64,000 nt of DNA from Malachius bipustulatus (Eukaryota; Arthropoda; Insecta; Coleoptera; Melyridae). The notes beneath the pieces are model-generated. The model did not search any database and was not told where the DNA came from. It saw only the letters and a program-made list of their open reading frames with translations. Location of the stretch: positions 38,990,723 to 39,054,722 of the forward strand of contig OU342634.1 of NCBI GenBank assembly GCA_910589415.1. The letters are read 5' to 3'. A program made the position numbers and the translations under genes. The stretch's first letter is position 1, and each line of letters opens with the position of its first letter. Below are positions 59,801 through 61,830 of the stretch, piece after piece.

Positions 59801-61814
59801 GTTAGTGGTTCATTTGAATAAAACTCCTTTATCCGCGTTGACGTCCTCTAAGGCCAAACTGTCACATTTCGAGTGTTTAGGGACCGGAACTGATAAATTG
59901 ATCGAAACCGCGATCGAAACTCGTGGAAACAAGGAAAGTTTTCACAGACGTCGACGTAGCACTCCACTCCGTGAGGGTTGCTTTTGAAATTAAATATTCC
60001 AAGTGACGACCTTGCGGACGACGCAATTACGGTTCCCACATTAATGTTAATTCACTTAATTATCTCGTACATTCGCCTGGGTTTATTATTGTAAACTGTG
60101 CTGTTTTTTTCAATGCCACACGAGGTATGTCAAAACAAAACCCACATTAATTTATCAGCGACACAATTACCTATAATAGGTACCCTACTGTTTGTTGTAG
60201 TGTATACAAATTGCTGAAACCTTGCTGCTACTGAAATCTTCTGTCATAAACTGTGATAAACGTGTGGTTATTTGATTTTTAAATATAACCAGTCTTCCGA
60301 TGATGTTGATCCAACAAACGCAAACCAATCAAGATTTTTTTTGCATTTTAGTGAGCAAATTTTGATTCAATTTTAATAAGTTAGAAAAAAATAATCAAGA
60401 AAAATCAGTTCTTGATCAATTTCAGTTCCTTCACTCTATTTGCTAATTAAAAACAGTTCATGGAACTTCAGAGTCAGGAAATAAAAGTACTTCTCGTCAA
60501 GGGATGATTAAGGTGTTTATTTCGCCATTTTGCAAATTCACTTGGTAAGCAAAACATGATAAAATTGACCTTACTTGGCATGGCTGTCATTTTGGTATAC
60601 CTTTCCAAAATTGATTTGGTGAAATGGATAAACTTGCAAGGTAATTAGATGCTTCTCTCACCCGGGAAGTCAAATGAATATTCTGGAGTTGTTCTTGGAG
60701 GAAATCACAGCAGACATAAGTTGTTAAAAAGAGCTTCAAGAGTCTTAAAAATAAACGCACGTCTTCTGATGTTGGAAATCACAGGAAGGTCGATATTATT
60801 CAGGGCGTAGTTGATCAAGATTGTAAACAATTTATATTAAAAAAAAAACTCACCTGTTATAAATCCTGCAGGTGCTGTTATTAATCCTCTTATCGCTGGC
60901 GTTTCTCCTCCTGTCCTCGAAGAGATCCTTGACGGCGGTCACTCCCAGAACGAACATGACGGGGATCATGGCGATCTCTTTTCCGAACGCGTTGATCGCC
61001 GGGAACCAGTTGAGCAGCACGATGAAGATGAAATACAGATTGGCTATTCGATGGAACTGCTCGAGGAGGTTCCGGGGCAGGAAAGACAGCAGGGTGTACT
61101 TGGTGGTGCGCACCTTATTGTCGGGCCGTCTACCGTTTGGGTGGTGTTTGCGGGGCGTCTTGGGAGGGATCGTGTGGTTAGGGACGACTATTCGGAAACG
61201 CTCCTCCTGTTCGAACTTATCGGATCTGTCGAAGTGTAAAGAAGAAAATTAATATCCCAAAGATGTATGGGCGGGATATAAAACTTGAGAAAGAACCCTG
61301 AAATTTTTCCTCACCTCCTCAACAGGACGCAAAGCAGCCGCCTCCACAGCGGTGGCGGCGCCGACCTCCTCAGCGTGTAAATACTCTCCGACCTGCTGGC
61401 CTGCCTCGAGTGACCTTTCCCGCCGCTCCCGCTGGCCCTCACGCCGCCCGAGCTCTTGTCCGCGTCCTCCTTGTGTCCCGGCGGCAAGATGAACTCCGTC
61501 TTGCTGCCCACCCGGCTGTGTCCCGGCCTGTACGCGCTCCCGCCGCCCCCCTCGTCCGATATCTGTCCCTGGGAGAGGGCGCGTTGGTGTCCGCCCCAAC
61601 CGGAGCCACCGCGACCTCCCTTAAGGGCGGACGGGCGGACCGGCGTGCCTCCCCCATGGCTAACGCTACGGAGGTGGCCGCGGGCGCCCGGGGCGGCCTC
61701 GGGGAAAGTGTACACGGCGCAGGACGTGCTGGCTATGTTCGGGTCGGTGGAGACGGTCTTCAGGTCTCCCGGGGCGGCGGCGGCGGCGGCGGCGCTCGTC
61801 GACGTGGTGGACAT
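2537..61814 (-). CDS. ATP10: P4-ATPase phospholipid flippase, class V (ATP10-like), 11 coding exons
   Basis: This is a P-type ATPase of the lipid-flipping P4 group. Family knowledge: class V members move phosphatidylcholine or glucosylceramide to the cytosolic leaflet and usually need a CDC50/TMEM30 partner. Seen in the sequence: an A-domain DGET loop (about residues 342-345), the phosphorylation motif SDKTGT (Asp about 563), KGADSS and [14 protein letters not shown] in the N/P domains, [11 protein letters not shown] (about 1150), [10 protein letters not shown], and the P4-type M4 segment MIPLSLYV. The eleven exons join at 61814-61315, 61225-60854, 10435-10231, 9643-9451, 9175-8928, 7347-5458, 5396-5154, 5096-4973, 4008-3746, 3506-3319 and 2846-2537. 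All junctions are GT-AG, phases match throughout, and the total is 4536 nt (1511 aa). The WLTM, APEELL and PYLYAQGR motifs in exon 9 and the long Ser-rich insert in exon 6 point to class V. ATP10 is used as a family label; I cannot tell A, B or D. The exact N- and C-terminal ends are the least certain parts. Confidence 0.93.
3319..3506 (-). CDS. ATP10: ATP10-like exon 10 (M9-M10)
   Basis: The acceptor TTTTTTCCAG precedes 3506; the donor AG|GTAAGT follows 3319. The exon encodes [18 protein letters not shown] and [16 protein letters not shown], the last membrane helices. It ends in phase 2. Confidence 0.94.
3746..4008 (-). CDS. ATP10: ATP10-like exon 9 (M7-M8)
   Basis: The acceptor TATGTGTAG precedes 4008 and the donor TGG|GTAAGT follows 3746. 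The exon encodes [20 protein letters not shown], a class V signature, then [18 protein letters not shown] (M7) and [16 protein letters not shown] (M8). Confidence 0.95.
4109..4153 (-). ncRNA. Type I hammerhead ribozyme (minus-strand copy)
   Basis: This is the inverted copy of the hammerhead at 4665-4709, in the left palindrome arm, with the same core, stems and GTC cleavage triplet. It lies in the same sense as the host gene, so it would be present in the flippase pre-mRNA. Confidence 0.86.
4665..4709 (+). ncRNA. Type I hammerhead ribozyme (plus-strand copy)
   Basis: All core elements are present in order: stem I strand ATTGTA, core CTGAAGA (fits CUGANGA), stem II GTCC/GGAC closed by CAAACA, GAAA, a two-pair stem III with loop ACGT, cleavage triplet GTC (4701-4703), and the complementary stem I strand TACAAT. 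Stem I pairs 6 of 6 and stem II 4 of 4. The very short stem III is typical of retrozyme and Penelope hammerheads. Confidence 0.87.
4973..5096 (-). CDS. ATP10: ATP10-like exon 8 (M5-M6)
   Basis: The acceptor CTTTTCCAG precedes 5096 and the donor G|GTAAGT follows 4973. The exon encodes [17 protein letters not shown], then [20 protein letters not shown], typical of P4-ATPase M5-M6. It is too short to stand out as an isolated ORF but fits both neighbours in phase. Confidence 0.93.
5154..5396 (-). CDS. ATP10: ATP10-like exon 7 (P-domain hinge, M5)
   Basis: The acceptor TTCTCAG precedes 5396 and the donor GTAAGTG follows 5154; 81 codons. The exon encodes [39 protein letters not shown] and the start of M5 ([10 protein letters not shown]). 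The GDGAND Mg-binding motif is intact. Introns on either side are only 61 and 57 bp. Confidence 0.96.
5458..7347 (-). CDS. ATP10: ATP10-like exon 6 (M4 end, P and N domains)
   Basis: This is the largest exon, 1890 nt and 630 codons in phase 0. The acceptor TTCCAG precedes 7347; the donor AAG|GTATAA is after 5458. It encodes [13 protein letters not shown] (M4), [15 protein letters not shown] with the phosphorylated Asp, a Ser/Pro-rich insert of about 150 residues, [83 protein letters not shown] and [16 protein letters not shown]. These are the standard nucleotide-binding and phosphorylation domain motifs in order. Confidence 0.97.
7348..8927 (-). other. Intron 5 of the ATP10-like gene
   Basis: This is 1580 bp between M4-encoding exons 5 and 6. 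It contains a run of about 14 G at 7884-7897 and several A/T-rich stretches. I saw no coding signal or defined element in it. Confidence 0.7.
8928..9175 (-). CDS. ATP10: ATP10-like exon 5 (M3-M4)
   Basis: The acceptor TTTTACAG precedes 9175 and the donor GTTAGT follows 8928. The exon encodes [17 protein letters not shown], the hydrophobic segment M3 ([17 protein letters not shown]), and the start of M4 (FWTYIIILQ). Phase 0. Confidence 0.94.
9451..9643 (-). CDS. ATP10: ATP10-like exon 4 (A domain)
   Basis: The acceptor is TTGCTGCAG before 9643 and the donor GTGAGA after 9451. The exon encodes [16 protein letters not shown] and [20 protein letters not shown], the second half of the actuator domain. 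It leaves phase 1, completed by exon 5 to give [10 protein letters not shown]. Confidence 0.94.
10231..10435 (-). CDS. ATP10: ATP10-like exon 3 (A domain, DGET loop)
   Basis: A polypyrimidine tract and CAG precede 10435; the donor GTCAGA follows 10231. The exon encodes [23 protein letters not shown] and [10 protein letters not shown], the actuator domain with its dephosphorylation loop. It ends in phase 0. Confidence 0.95.
11414..12079. repeat. Inverted-repeat (MITE-like) element
   Basis: The outer ends GTTCCTAAATACCAGGT (11414) and the inverse of ACCTGGCATTTAGGAAC (to 12079) match. Inner blocks GGGGGTAATTCTT, GTTACCGAT and CAGGGTGTTAAAATT near 11450-11545 recur inverted near 12012-12058. 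The middle has no coding capacity. No clear target duplication was found. Confidence 0.6.
12480..12770. repeat. Dispersed repeat with internal inverted repeat, copy A
   Basis: The block CGCTAAAAA, then GAAGCACTTTCAG, TGACGTCATACTCGCTGAAA and CCCTTGATATA is shared with a diverged copy at about 21190-21370. Within each, a GAAG...TTTCAG arm is mirrored by CTGAAATG...CTTC. Confidence 0.5.
13930..15560 (+). pseudogene. Decayed non-LTR retrotransposon (LINE) reverse transcriptase
   Basis: Broken reading frames on the plus strand follow the usual order of an insect LINE ORF2. A basic linker (near 14060-14150) is followed by KAMGPD (RT domain start, about 14306), [16 protein letters not shown] (about 14405), GTREPLFSL and KDINIDV (14550-14625), then INGTLVN and [11 protein letters not shown] (the catalytic DD region, about 14815). 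Near 15100-15200 come the YGGKSW and RIEA-like C-terminal motifs, and near 15370-15450 a [17 protein letters not shown] motif. Stops and frameshifts are frequent and no 5' part with an endonuclease was recognised. The clade is not certain. Confidence 0.7.
15612..16285 (-). pseudogene. Decayed mariner-type transposase
   Basis: On the minus strand, broken frames read [56 protein letters not shown] and [17 protein letters not shown], ending near 15615 with a degraded FEGD-like tail. This is the order of conserved blocks in mariner transposases. About 85 bp are duplicated in tandem around 15765-15935, and stops and frameshifts are present. No terminal repeats were recognised. Confidence 0.75.
16300..18689. 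other. Intron 2 sequence, no recognised gene
   Basis: AT-rich DNA with scattered short frames of no recognisable family. CACCCTGTA and CAGGGTG motifs at about 17423 and 18421 suggest ends of small elements that I could not pair. Confidence 0.4.
18690..18862. repeat. Short inverted repeat
   Basis: The arm GAAACGGCTCCCTAATATAT at 18690 is mirrored at 18828-18862, both followed inward by TCGGAAAA and a CTTACATG block. About 35-bp arms enclose a 100-bp spacer. A CAGGGTG motif at 18421 may belong to the same element, but its other end is not clear. Confidence 0.5.
19230..20443. repeat. MITE-like element with terminal and internal inverted repeats
   Basis: The termini TATACAGGGTGTTGCAAAAA (19230) and the inverse of TTTTCGCAACACCTCTATA (to 20442) form an imperfect repeat of about 29 bp. 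A second inverted block (19632-19740 against 20310-20420) includes GCCAAAA, CATAGGCGT and AAGATACAG. No transposase frame was found. Confidence 0.6.
20444..24079. other. Intron 2 sequence, no recognised gene
   Basis: AT-rich, apart from the repeat at 21.2 kb. A GTGGACGAAACGTT motif (minus strand, about 21808-21825) has relatives near 30.6 and 30.75 kb. Nothing coding was recognised. Confidence 0.4.
21190..21370. repeat. Dispersed repeat with internal inverted repeat, copy B
   Basis: A diverged relative of the 12.5-kb repeat. It shares GCGCTAAAAAATAGCG, GAAGTCCATTTCAG, TCATACTCGCCGAAATG and CGCCCTTGATATAG in the same order. No coding content. Confidence 0.5.
24080..24680. mobile_element. hAT-like MITE with 8-bp target duplication
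   Basis: A perfect 22-bp terminal inverted repeat, CATAGAGATAGAATAGAGAG plus GA, lies at 24088-24109 and 24651-24672. It is flanked by the direct repeat ATCAAACC at 24080-24087 and 24673-24680. An 8-bp duplication fits the hAT superfamily. The 585-bp body has no transposase, so it is non-autonomous. Confidence 0.72.
24768..25005. repeat. Inverted repeat with decayed hammerhead-like motifs
   Basis: Arms 24768-24865 and 24901-25005 are imperfect inverses. The plus strand near 24948 reads CTGATGA, a spacer, then GTCCGAAACACGT; the minus arm has CTGACGA and the same GTCCGAAACACGT. GGTGA upstream and TCACC downstream of the plus copy could form the distal part of stem I. The cleavage triplet and stem II are not convincing, so these look like dead relatives of the Penelope/retrozyme type. 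Confidence 0.5.
25006..26684. other. Intron 2 sequence, no recognised gene
   Basis: AT-rich. A hammerhead-like TGATGAGCT...AGCCGAAAC block at about 25602-25634 lacks a proper first core base and a cleavage site. No gene recognised. Confidence 0.4.
26685..27000. repeat. Dispersed direct repeat, copy A
   Basis: The segment with GTCATATTGT, AGAGATGGG, TGCGAGAAA and CTGTTTACGACCATTT recurs in the same orientation at 28974-29300. Similarity is interrupted by small indels. The mobile family is unknown. Confidence 0.55.
27130..27610 (-). pseudogene. Decayed Tc1/mariner-type DDE transposase (catalytic part)
   Basis: Minus-strand frames read [15 protein letters not shown], then [16 protein letters not shown], a frame break, [20 protein letters not shown], and [20 protein letters not shown]. 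These match in order the first catalytic Asp region, the AGG..GPYF region, the QDGA Asp block and the NWPPRSCD block of a common insect transposase group. An in-frame stop and several frameshifts make it non-functional. The N-terminal DNA-binding part is absent here. Confidence 0.7.
28974..29300. repeat. Dispersed direct repeat, copy B
   Basis: Diverged second copy of the repeat at 26685-27000, in the same order and orientation. It shares CTGTTTACGACCATTT and an ACCGTGAC block near its end. Confidence 0.55.
30943..30966. repeat. (GGTACT)4 microsatellite
   Basis: Four exact copies of GGTACT, ending 13 bp before the target duplication of the BEL/Pao element. Confidence 0.8.
30984..31486 (+). 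repeat. 5' LTR of the BEL/Pao element
   Basis: 503 bp, starting TGTTCC and ending GGTTCA, with a CT-rich block (near 31128-31140) and an AATAAA at 31304-31309. It is preceded by target duplication ACTGA and by a (GGTACT)4 microsatellite at 30943-30966. Confidence 0.95.
31492..31509 (+). promoter_or_regulatory. Primer-binding site, complementary to tRNA-Tyr
   Basis: The 18-nt TGGTCCTTCGAGCCGGAT begins 5 nt after the 5' LTR. It is the reverse complement of the 3' end of eukaryotic tRNA-Tyr (CCGGCTCGAAGGACCA). The tRNA identity is from general knowledge of that tRNA's acceptor end. Confidence 0.85.
32290..37467 (+). CDS. BEL/Pao Gag-Pol polyprotein (1725 aa)
   Basis: A single intact frame with the domain order of BEL/Pao elements. 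Residues about 1-300 are a gag-like region (with [10 protein letters not shown] and [10 protein letters not shown], as in DUF1759 proteins). Cys/His zinc-binding clusters lie at about 344-408. An aspartic protease with [11 protein letters not shown] is centred near residue 476, and the reverse transcriptase has YVDDVV near 880. An RNase H/peptidase A17-type region follows with [10 protein letters not shown] near 1052. The integrase zinc finger (HKDLLH...CHKC) is near 1367, the integrase core triad runs from VDFAGP (about 1438) and YSDCGTNF (about 1503) to a Glu in GLWEAGVK (about 1546), and a DUF5641-type C-terminus starts near 1630. The product would form virus-like particles and copy and insert the element. 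The start at 32290 is the first ATG of the frame. The frame has no stop, so the element may be competent. Confidence 0.96.
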   Translation: MAKIREAKAKRDSLINQLTETLHLAETAREQLSFRSLFTRRYERVQVIHEQFSEIQGSLLSLLSAQVDVDLNAEDAVRKNFDTMYFTIEDIYHTLFPNTGSALAGAPIVNNSFSTSGPHIRLPKIPLRTFDGHFSDWVPFIQCYDNAIHNNDSLSAIDKFQYLLSSLQKEPLNIIKSLTMSVENYPIAYKMLTDRYENKRKLASHYWTEIYSLSQLHSESAKGLRTLLDKFRENRCALKALQLSDNLEDFMWFQLLFGKLDPETRKSFEGEIRNENTDIPKFSSLESFIDSQCQILESINDSSKTTKRSQSPKPQFKSNSNRIFPQRGKSFPTNSFSATVIRGCGLCSAQHKIYNCPTLLQKTPRDRFNLIKQHNLCANCLSFHPNDPCSSKGSCRSCKSTRHHSLLHFDSQYSQSAPGNPQTQEAKASSEPLPGPSFQSALHSNVNSSQTVLLATALIEIEDSHGTFQTMRCLLDSGSQAHFITSKGVQRLGLKRTRAKLPIQGLGLNSTVSEGTVDCTIRPRGNSQSTLSLKAVVLPKICAAMPPCKIDIANWQHLTNLTLADPHFNIPSNIDILIGAELFPQITLNGQIPGTQGQATAINSIFGWILMGNASPIIPNTISSLFVSFEQTLDSTLRQFWAVEEPPQASSVSPEDELCEKIYSSTVKRDDSGRYTVSLPFQEANPEFPGSREIALHRFHLLEKRLARNPELRSSYVEFLEDYKQQGHMIPVDSSTSKHCYYLPHHCVTRPEKTTTKLRVVFDGSAKSFNKKSLNDTLLVGPKLIQDLMVIILKFRLHQVVLIADIRQMYRQILVAPEHRDFQRILWRTDPSQPVQDFQLTTVPFGFSCSPYLAIRTLHQLADDEQSLYPIAAPVLKEDIYVDDVVTGCASFEQAAILKSQLIDLCKRGGFTLHKWCSNYPELAKGSDSCSNDNAFQFDADPNSTIKVLGLKWQPSTDSFTYSVEPSRRSCTKRVILSELARIFDPMGFLSPLSFFAKHLIQHLWFLNLEWDETPPPNVVERWERYQDQLPLVSQIEIFRNLHINDGVSFQLHGFSDASEAGYSAVVYLRTVDQQGNIHVSLILAKSKVAPLKKRTLPQLELCGAYLLTKLIISVKTTYSKHLIISDVYMWTDSTVVLSWLRQSPHQLKTFVSNRVSFIQEHIAPSSWRHVKSSLNPADCASRGLLPQDLLNNKLWWTGPEYIHLDRQLWPSFSLLPTSVETETQIQAEQKTTVLLASIDATLSASLLNKFSSLKKIQSIISYAFRFINNARKPHEKQTGVLTQGEMHKALMFLAKSVQGQIFNCEMESLRKGKVTSQPLRKLNPFIDSEGVLRVGGRLTHSSLSFNAKHPVLLPKRHRLTQLIIEQFHKDLLHPGPQTLHFLLRQQFWILSAKSSIRHYLSQCHKCFRTNPKALTPPMGDLPAARINQVKPFSRTGVDFAGPYTITMGRHRGAKSTKAYVCVFVCFATKAIHVELVSDLTSDAFLAALRRFVSRRGQLTDLYSDCGTNFVGANKLLRSYAQGACDALNIKWHFNPPSAPHFGGLWEAGVKSVKTHLTRVIGEQILTYEELYTFLVQIEAMLNSRPLFDVSSNPNDLCALSPGHFLTLAPLTSVPDQDLTDIRLNRLTRWQLIQRMQQDFWHRWHSEYLHTLQQRAKWFEPCRILKPNMVVLVKDDQAKPLQWSLARVLEVHSGRDGTARVATVQTAKGIVQRPLVKLCPLPQAD
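37692..37702 (+). promoter_or_regulatory. Polypurine tract of the BEL/Pao element
   Basis: The purine-rich GGTGGGCGGAA lies directly before the 3' LTR, where plus-strand DNA priming is expected. Position and composition are the only evidence. Confidence 0.6.
37703..38205 (+). repeat. 3' LTR of the BEL/Pao element
   Basis: 503 bp, same ends and, by eye, same sequence as the 5' LTR. It is followed by the target duplication ACTGA at 38206-38210. Confidence 0.95.
38270..38650 (-). pseudogene. Decayed transposase N-terminal HTH fragment
   Basis: Minus-strand pieces read [20 protein letters not shown], then [20 protein letters not shown] and [16 protein letters not shown]. This resembles the paired helix-turn-helix of Tc1/mariner-type transposases (a FRETGSV..KKRSGRP-like hinge, then an EHPHTS-like block). 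In-frame stops interrupt it and no catalytic part follows. The BEL/Pao element sits immediately to its left. It could belong to the same family as the catalytic fragment at 27.1-27.6 kb, which lies on the same strand. Confidence 0.55.
39495..40059. repeat. Inverted repeat with CTGAAGATG...GCCGAAAC ends
   Basis: Imperfect arms of about 200 bp face each other around a central hairpin (TCGCACTTCACT at 39741, AGTGAAGTGCGA at 39773). Shared blocks include GAACAGATATCGAGTGATAC, TTCTCTTTACAACGATGT and ACAGGGCGAATCGATAAAA. The outer ends carry CTGAAGATG, then GCCGAAACA, then AATTTTGTTCATC, in divergent orientation, reminiscent of decayed hammerhead or Penelope-type termini. Confidence 0.55.
41476..41783 (+). 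mobile_element. tRNA-derived SINE with poly(A) tail and target duplication
   Basis: The body is 41489-41770. An A box TAGCCTAGTGGTTC (41499-41512) and a B-box-like GAGTTCGGGACTC (41542-41554) are spaced as in a tRNA promoter. The element ends in about 20 A (from 41751) and is flanked by the 13-bp direct repeat AATTCTTTGCCTG (41476-41488 and 41771-41783). Transcription by RNA polymerase III is inferred from the boxes. Confidence 0.88.
43198..43737. repeat. MITE-like repeat with long hairpin, copy 1
   Basis: About 540 bp, starting TATATTATGCAACGAGC and ending GCGCTACGTATAATATA, which gives weak terminal inverted repeats. It contains a perfect palindrome (33-nt arms 43247-43279 and 43286-43318, 6-nt loop). 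The rest aligns with 48765-49267 in the same orientation. A short reading frame at 43420-43707 lies inside the repeat and is not considered a gene. Confidence 0.7.
43736..44835. mobile_element. MITE with about 370-bp terminal inverted repeats
   Basis: The left arm (43736 to about 44108) begins TACAGGGTGTATCTAAATAA; the right arm (about 44466-44835) is its inverse. TA flanks both ends, compatible with a TA target duplication. The 350-bp centre is AT-rich with no transposase. It is inserted at, or abuts, the end of the repeat at 43198-43737. Confidence 0.78.
44836..48764. other. Intron 2 sequence, no recognised gene
   Basis: Apart from the minisatellite at 46.6 kb and a fragment at 45293-45312 (GCCACGAGCCGTAGGCGAGT) related to the hairpin of the 43.2-kb repeat, nothing was recognised. 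Confidence 0.4.
46575..46705. repeat. Degenerate minisatellite of a CCAAATATTT-like unit
   Basis: A unit of 10-13 bp (CCAAATATTT, CCAGACATTT, CCAAACATTG and similar) repeats about ten times with variation. It explains the repetitive short reading frame on the opposite strand. Confidence 0.6.
48765..49267. repeat. MITE-like repeat, copy 2
   Basis: A close relative of 43198-43737. The central hairpin is shorter here: TATGATGGTTAAGA and its inverse enclose one unpaired TACGAGCCGTAGGCGAGTG arm. The remaining roughly 380 bp match copy 1 with few changes. Confidence 0.7.
50425..51906. mobile_element. Terminal-inverted-repeat element carrying a tandem array
   Basis: A 37-bp terminal inverted repeat (50434-50470 and 51861-51897; two mismatches), beginning ACCC and containing CAAGTTAGCCACGCTTCGGC, encloses about 1.4 kb. 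The flanks AAATATTTC (50425-50433) and AAATTTTTC (51898-51906) differ by one base and could be a 9-bp target duplication, a size seen in Mutator-type elements. No transposase frame was found. Superfamily is unassigned. Confidence 0.68.
50640..51690. repeat. Tandem array, about 92-bp monomers alternating in two types
   Basis: The phrase GTGGCCGAAAGCG recurs about every 92 bp, some ten times. Alternate monomers differ: one continues GGCTGGCCATTATTA with TTTTTGGACTTTTTGAGC, the other GAGGTTGGCCATTA with TTCGGGCTTCTTTCAGC. The repeat is therefore a dimer of about 185 bp. The monomer start resembles the terminal inverted repeat of the surrounding element. Confidence 0.72.
51907..54734. other. Intron 2 sequence, no recognised gene
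   Basis: Mixed AT-rich DNA with a moderately GC-richer block at about 53870-54720. Short frames there match nothing I recognise. A CT run lies at 54552-54569. Confidence 0.4.
54792..55437. repeat. Inverted repeat pair of a hammerhead-bearing (Penelope-type) unit
   Basis: Arms 54792-54993 and 55235-55437 are inverses with few differences. They share ATGCAGGTCTCATGAGTATA, CATGCTGGCAGTGCCCGAAA and CAAGCACAGACACGTGTTTC. A direct repeat CATGAAGAAGAGAG plus AAGGCAAGTAT precedes both halves (54735 and 55189). Layout and the GAAACACGTGTC block resemble the insertion in the flippase intron 8, but the sequence family is different. Confidence 0.7.
54962..55003 (-). ncRNA. Near-complete hammerhead ribozyme, probably inactive
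   Basis: On the minus strand: stem I GCACA/TGTGC (5 of 5 pairs), core TTGATGA in place of CTGANGA, stem II GCCC/GGGC with loop CAGTA, GAAA, short stem III with loop ACGT, and cleavage triplet GTC. Only the first core base (C3 to U) deviates, which is expected to impair activity. In the opposite arm (about 55230-55262) the CTGATGA half is missing. Confidence 0.65.
57173..57422 (-). repeat. tRNA-like (SINE-type) unit interrupted by about 175 bp
   Basis: On the minus strand, GGCCTGC (57422-57416) is followed by an A-box-like TGGCATAGTGATTAAG (57414-57399). Far downstream come the B-box GGTTCGAAGCC (57194-57184) and GCAGGCC (57179-57173), complementary to the 5' GGCCTGC. The 7-bp ends and boxes suggest a tRNA-derived unit, but the box spacing is roughly 205 bp rather than 30-60. 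The simplest reading is an old tRNA-related SINE head with an insertion. Confidence 0.4.
59071..59393. repeat. G-rich minisatellite, about 20-22-bp unit
   Basis: Units like AGCTTTCGGGGGAAAGTACC repeat about fifteen times. A larger period of about 140 bp is visible because CACGATCTTTCAGGGGAAGT occurs at 59110 and 59250. The strand shown has many runs of four to seven G. Short frames inside are repeat artefacts. Confidence 0.8.
60854..61225 (-). CDS. ATP10: ATP10-like exon 2 (M1-M2)
   Basis: The acceptor is CGACAG before 61225 and the donor ACAG|GTGAGT after 60854. The exon encodes the segment ending [17 protein letters not shown], then [20 protein letters not shown] and the second membrane helix leading to [10 protein letters not shown]. 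This is the classic P4-ATPase entry into M1 and M2. The 89-bp intron 1 separates it from exon 1; downstream lies the 50-kb intron 2. Confidence 0.95.
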
Positions 61815-61830
61815 CTTCTGAGGGGCCGAC
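61315..61830 (-). CDS. ATP10: ATP10-like exon 1 (N-terminal, start codon at 61814)
   Basis: A GC-rich exon encodes about 166 residues of low-complexity N-terminus: a run of seven alanines near the start, then Gly, Ser, His and Arg-rich sequence ending in CVLLRR. The donor is AG|GTGAGG at 61315/61314, leaving phase 2. An acceptor-like TTTCAG precedes 61830, so an upstream exon probably exists. The 16 nt between that acceptor and the ATG are open in frame, so translation could start further upstream. The extension is longer than I expect for vertebrate ATP10. Confidence 0.75.

Larger units (their letters stand above)
10436..60853 (-). other. Intron 2 of the ATP10-like gene (about 50.4 kb)
   Basis: The donor at 60853 and acceptor at 10436 share phase 2, and the joined product reads straight from IYN into [18 protein letters not shown], as in other ATP10 proteins. 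All transposon features listed between these points lie inside this intron. No host exon was recognised inside it. Confidence 0.85.
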
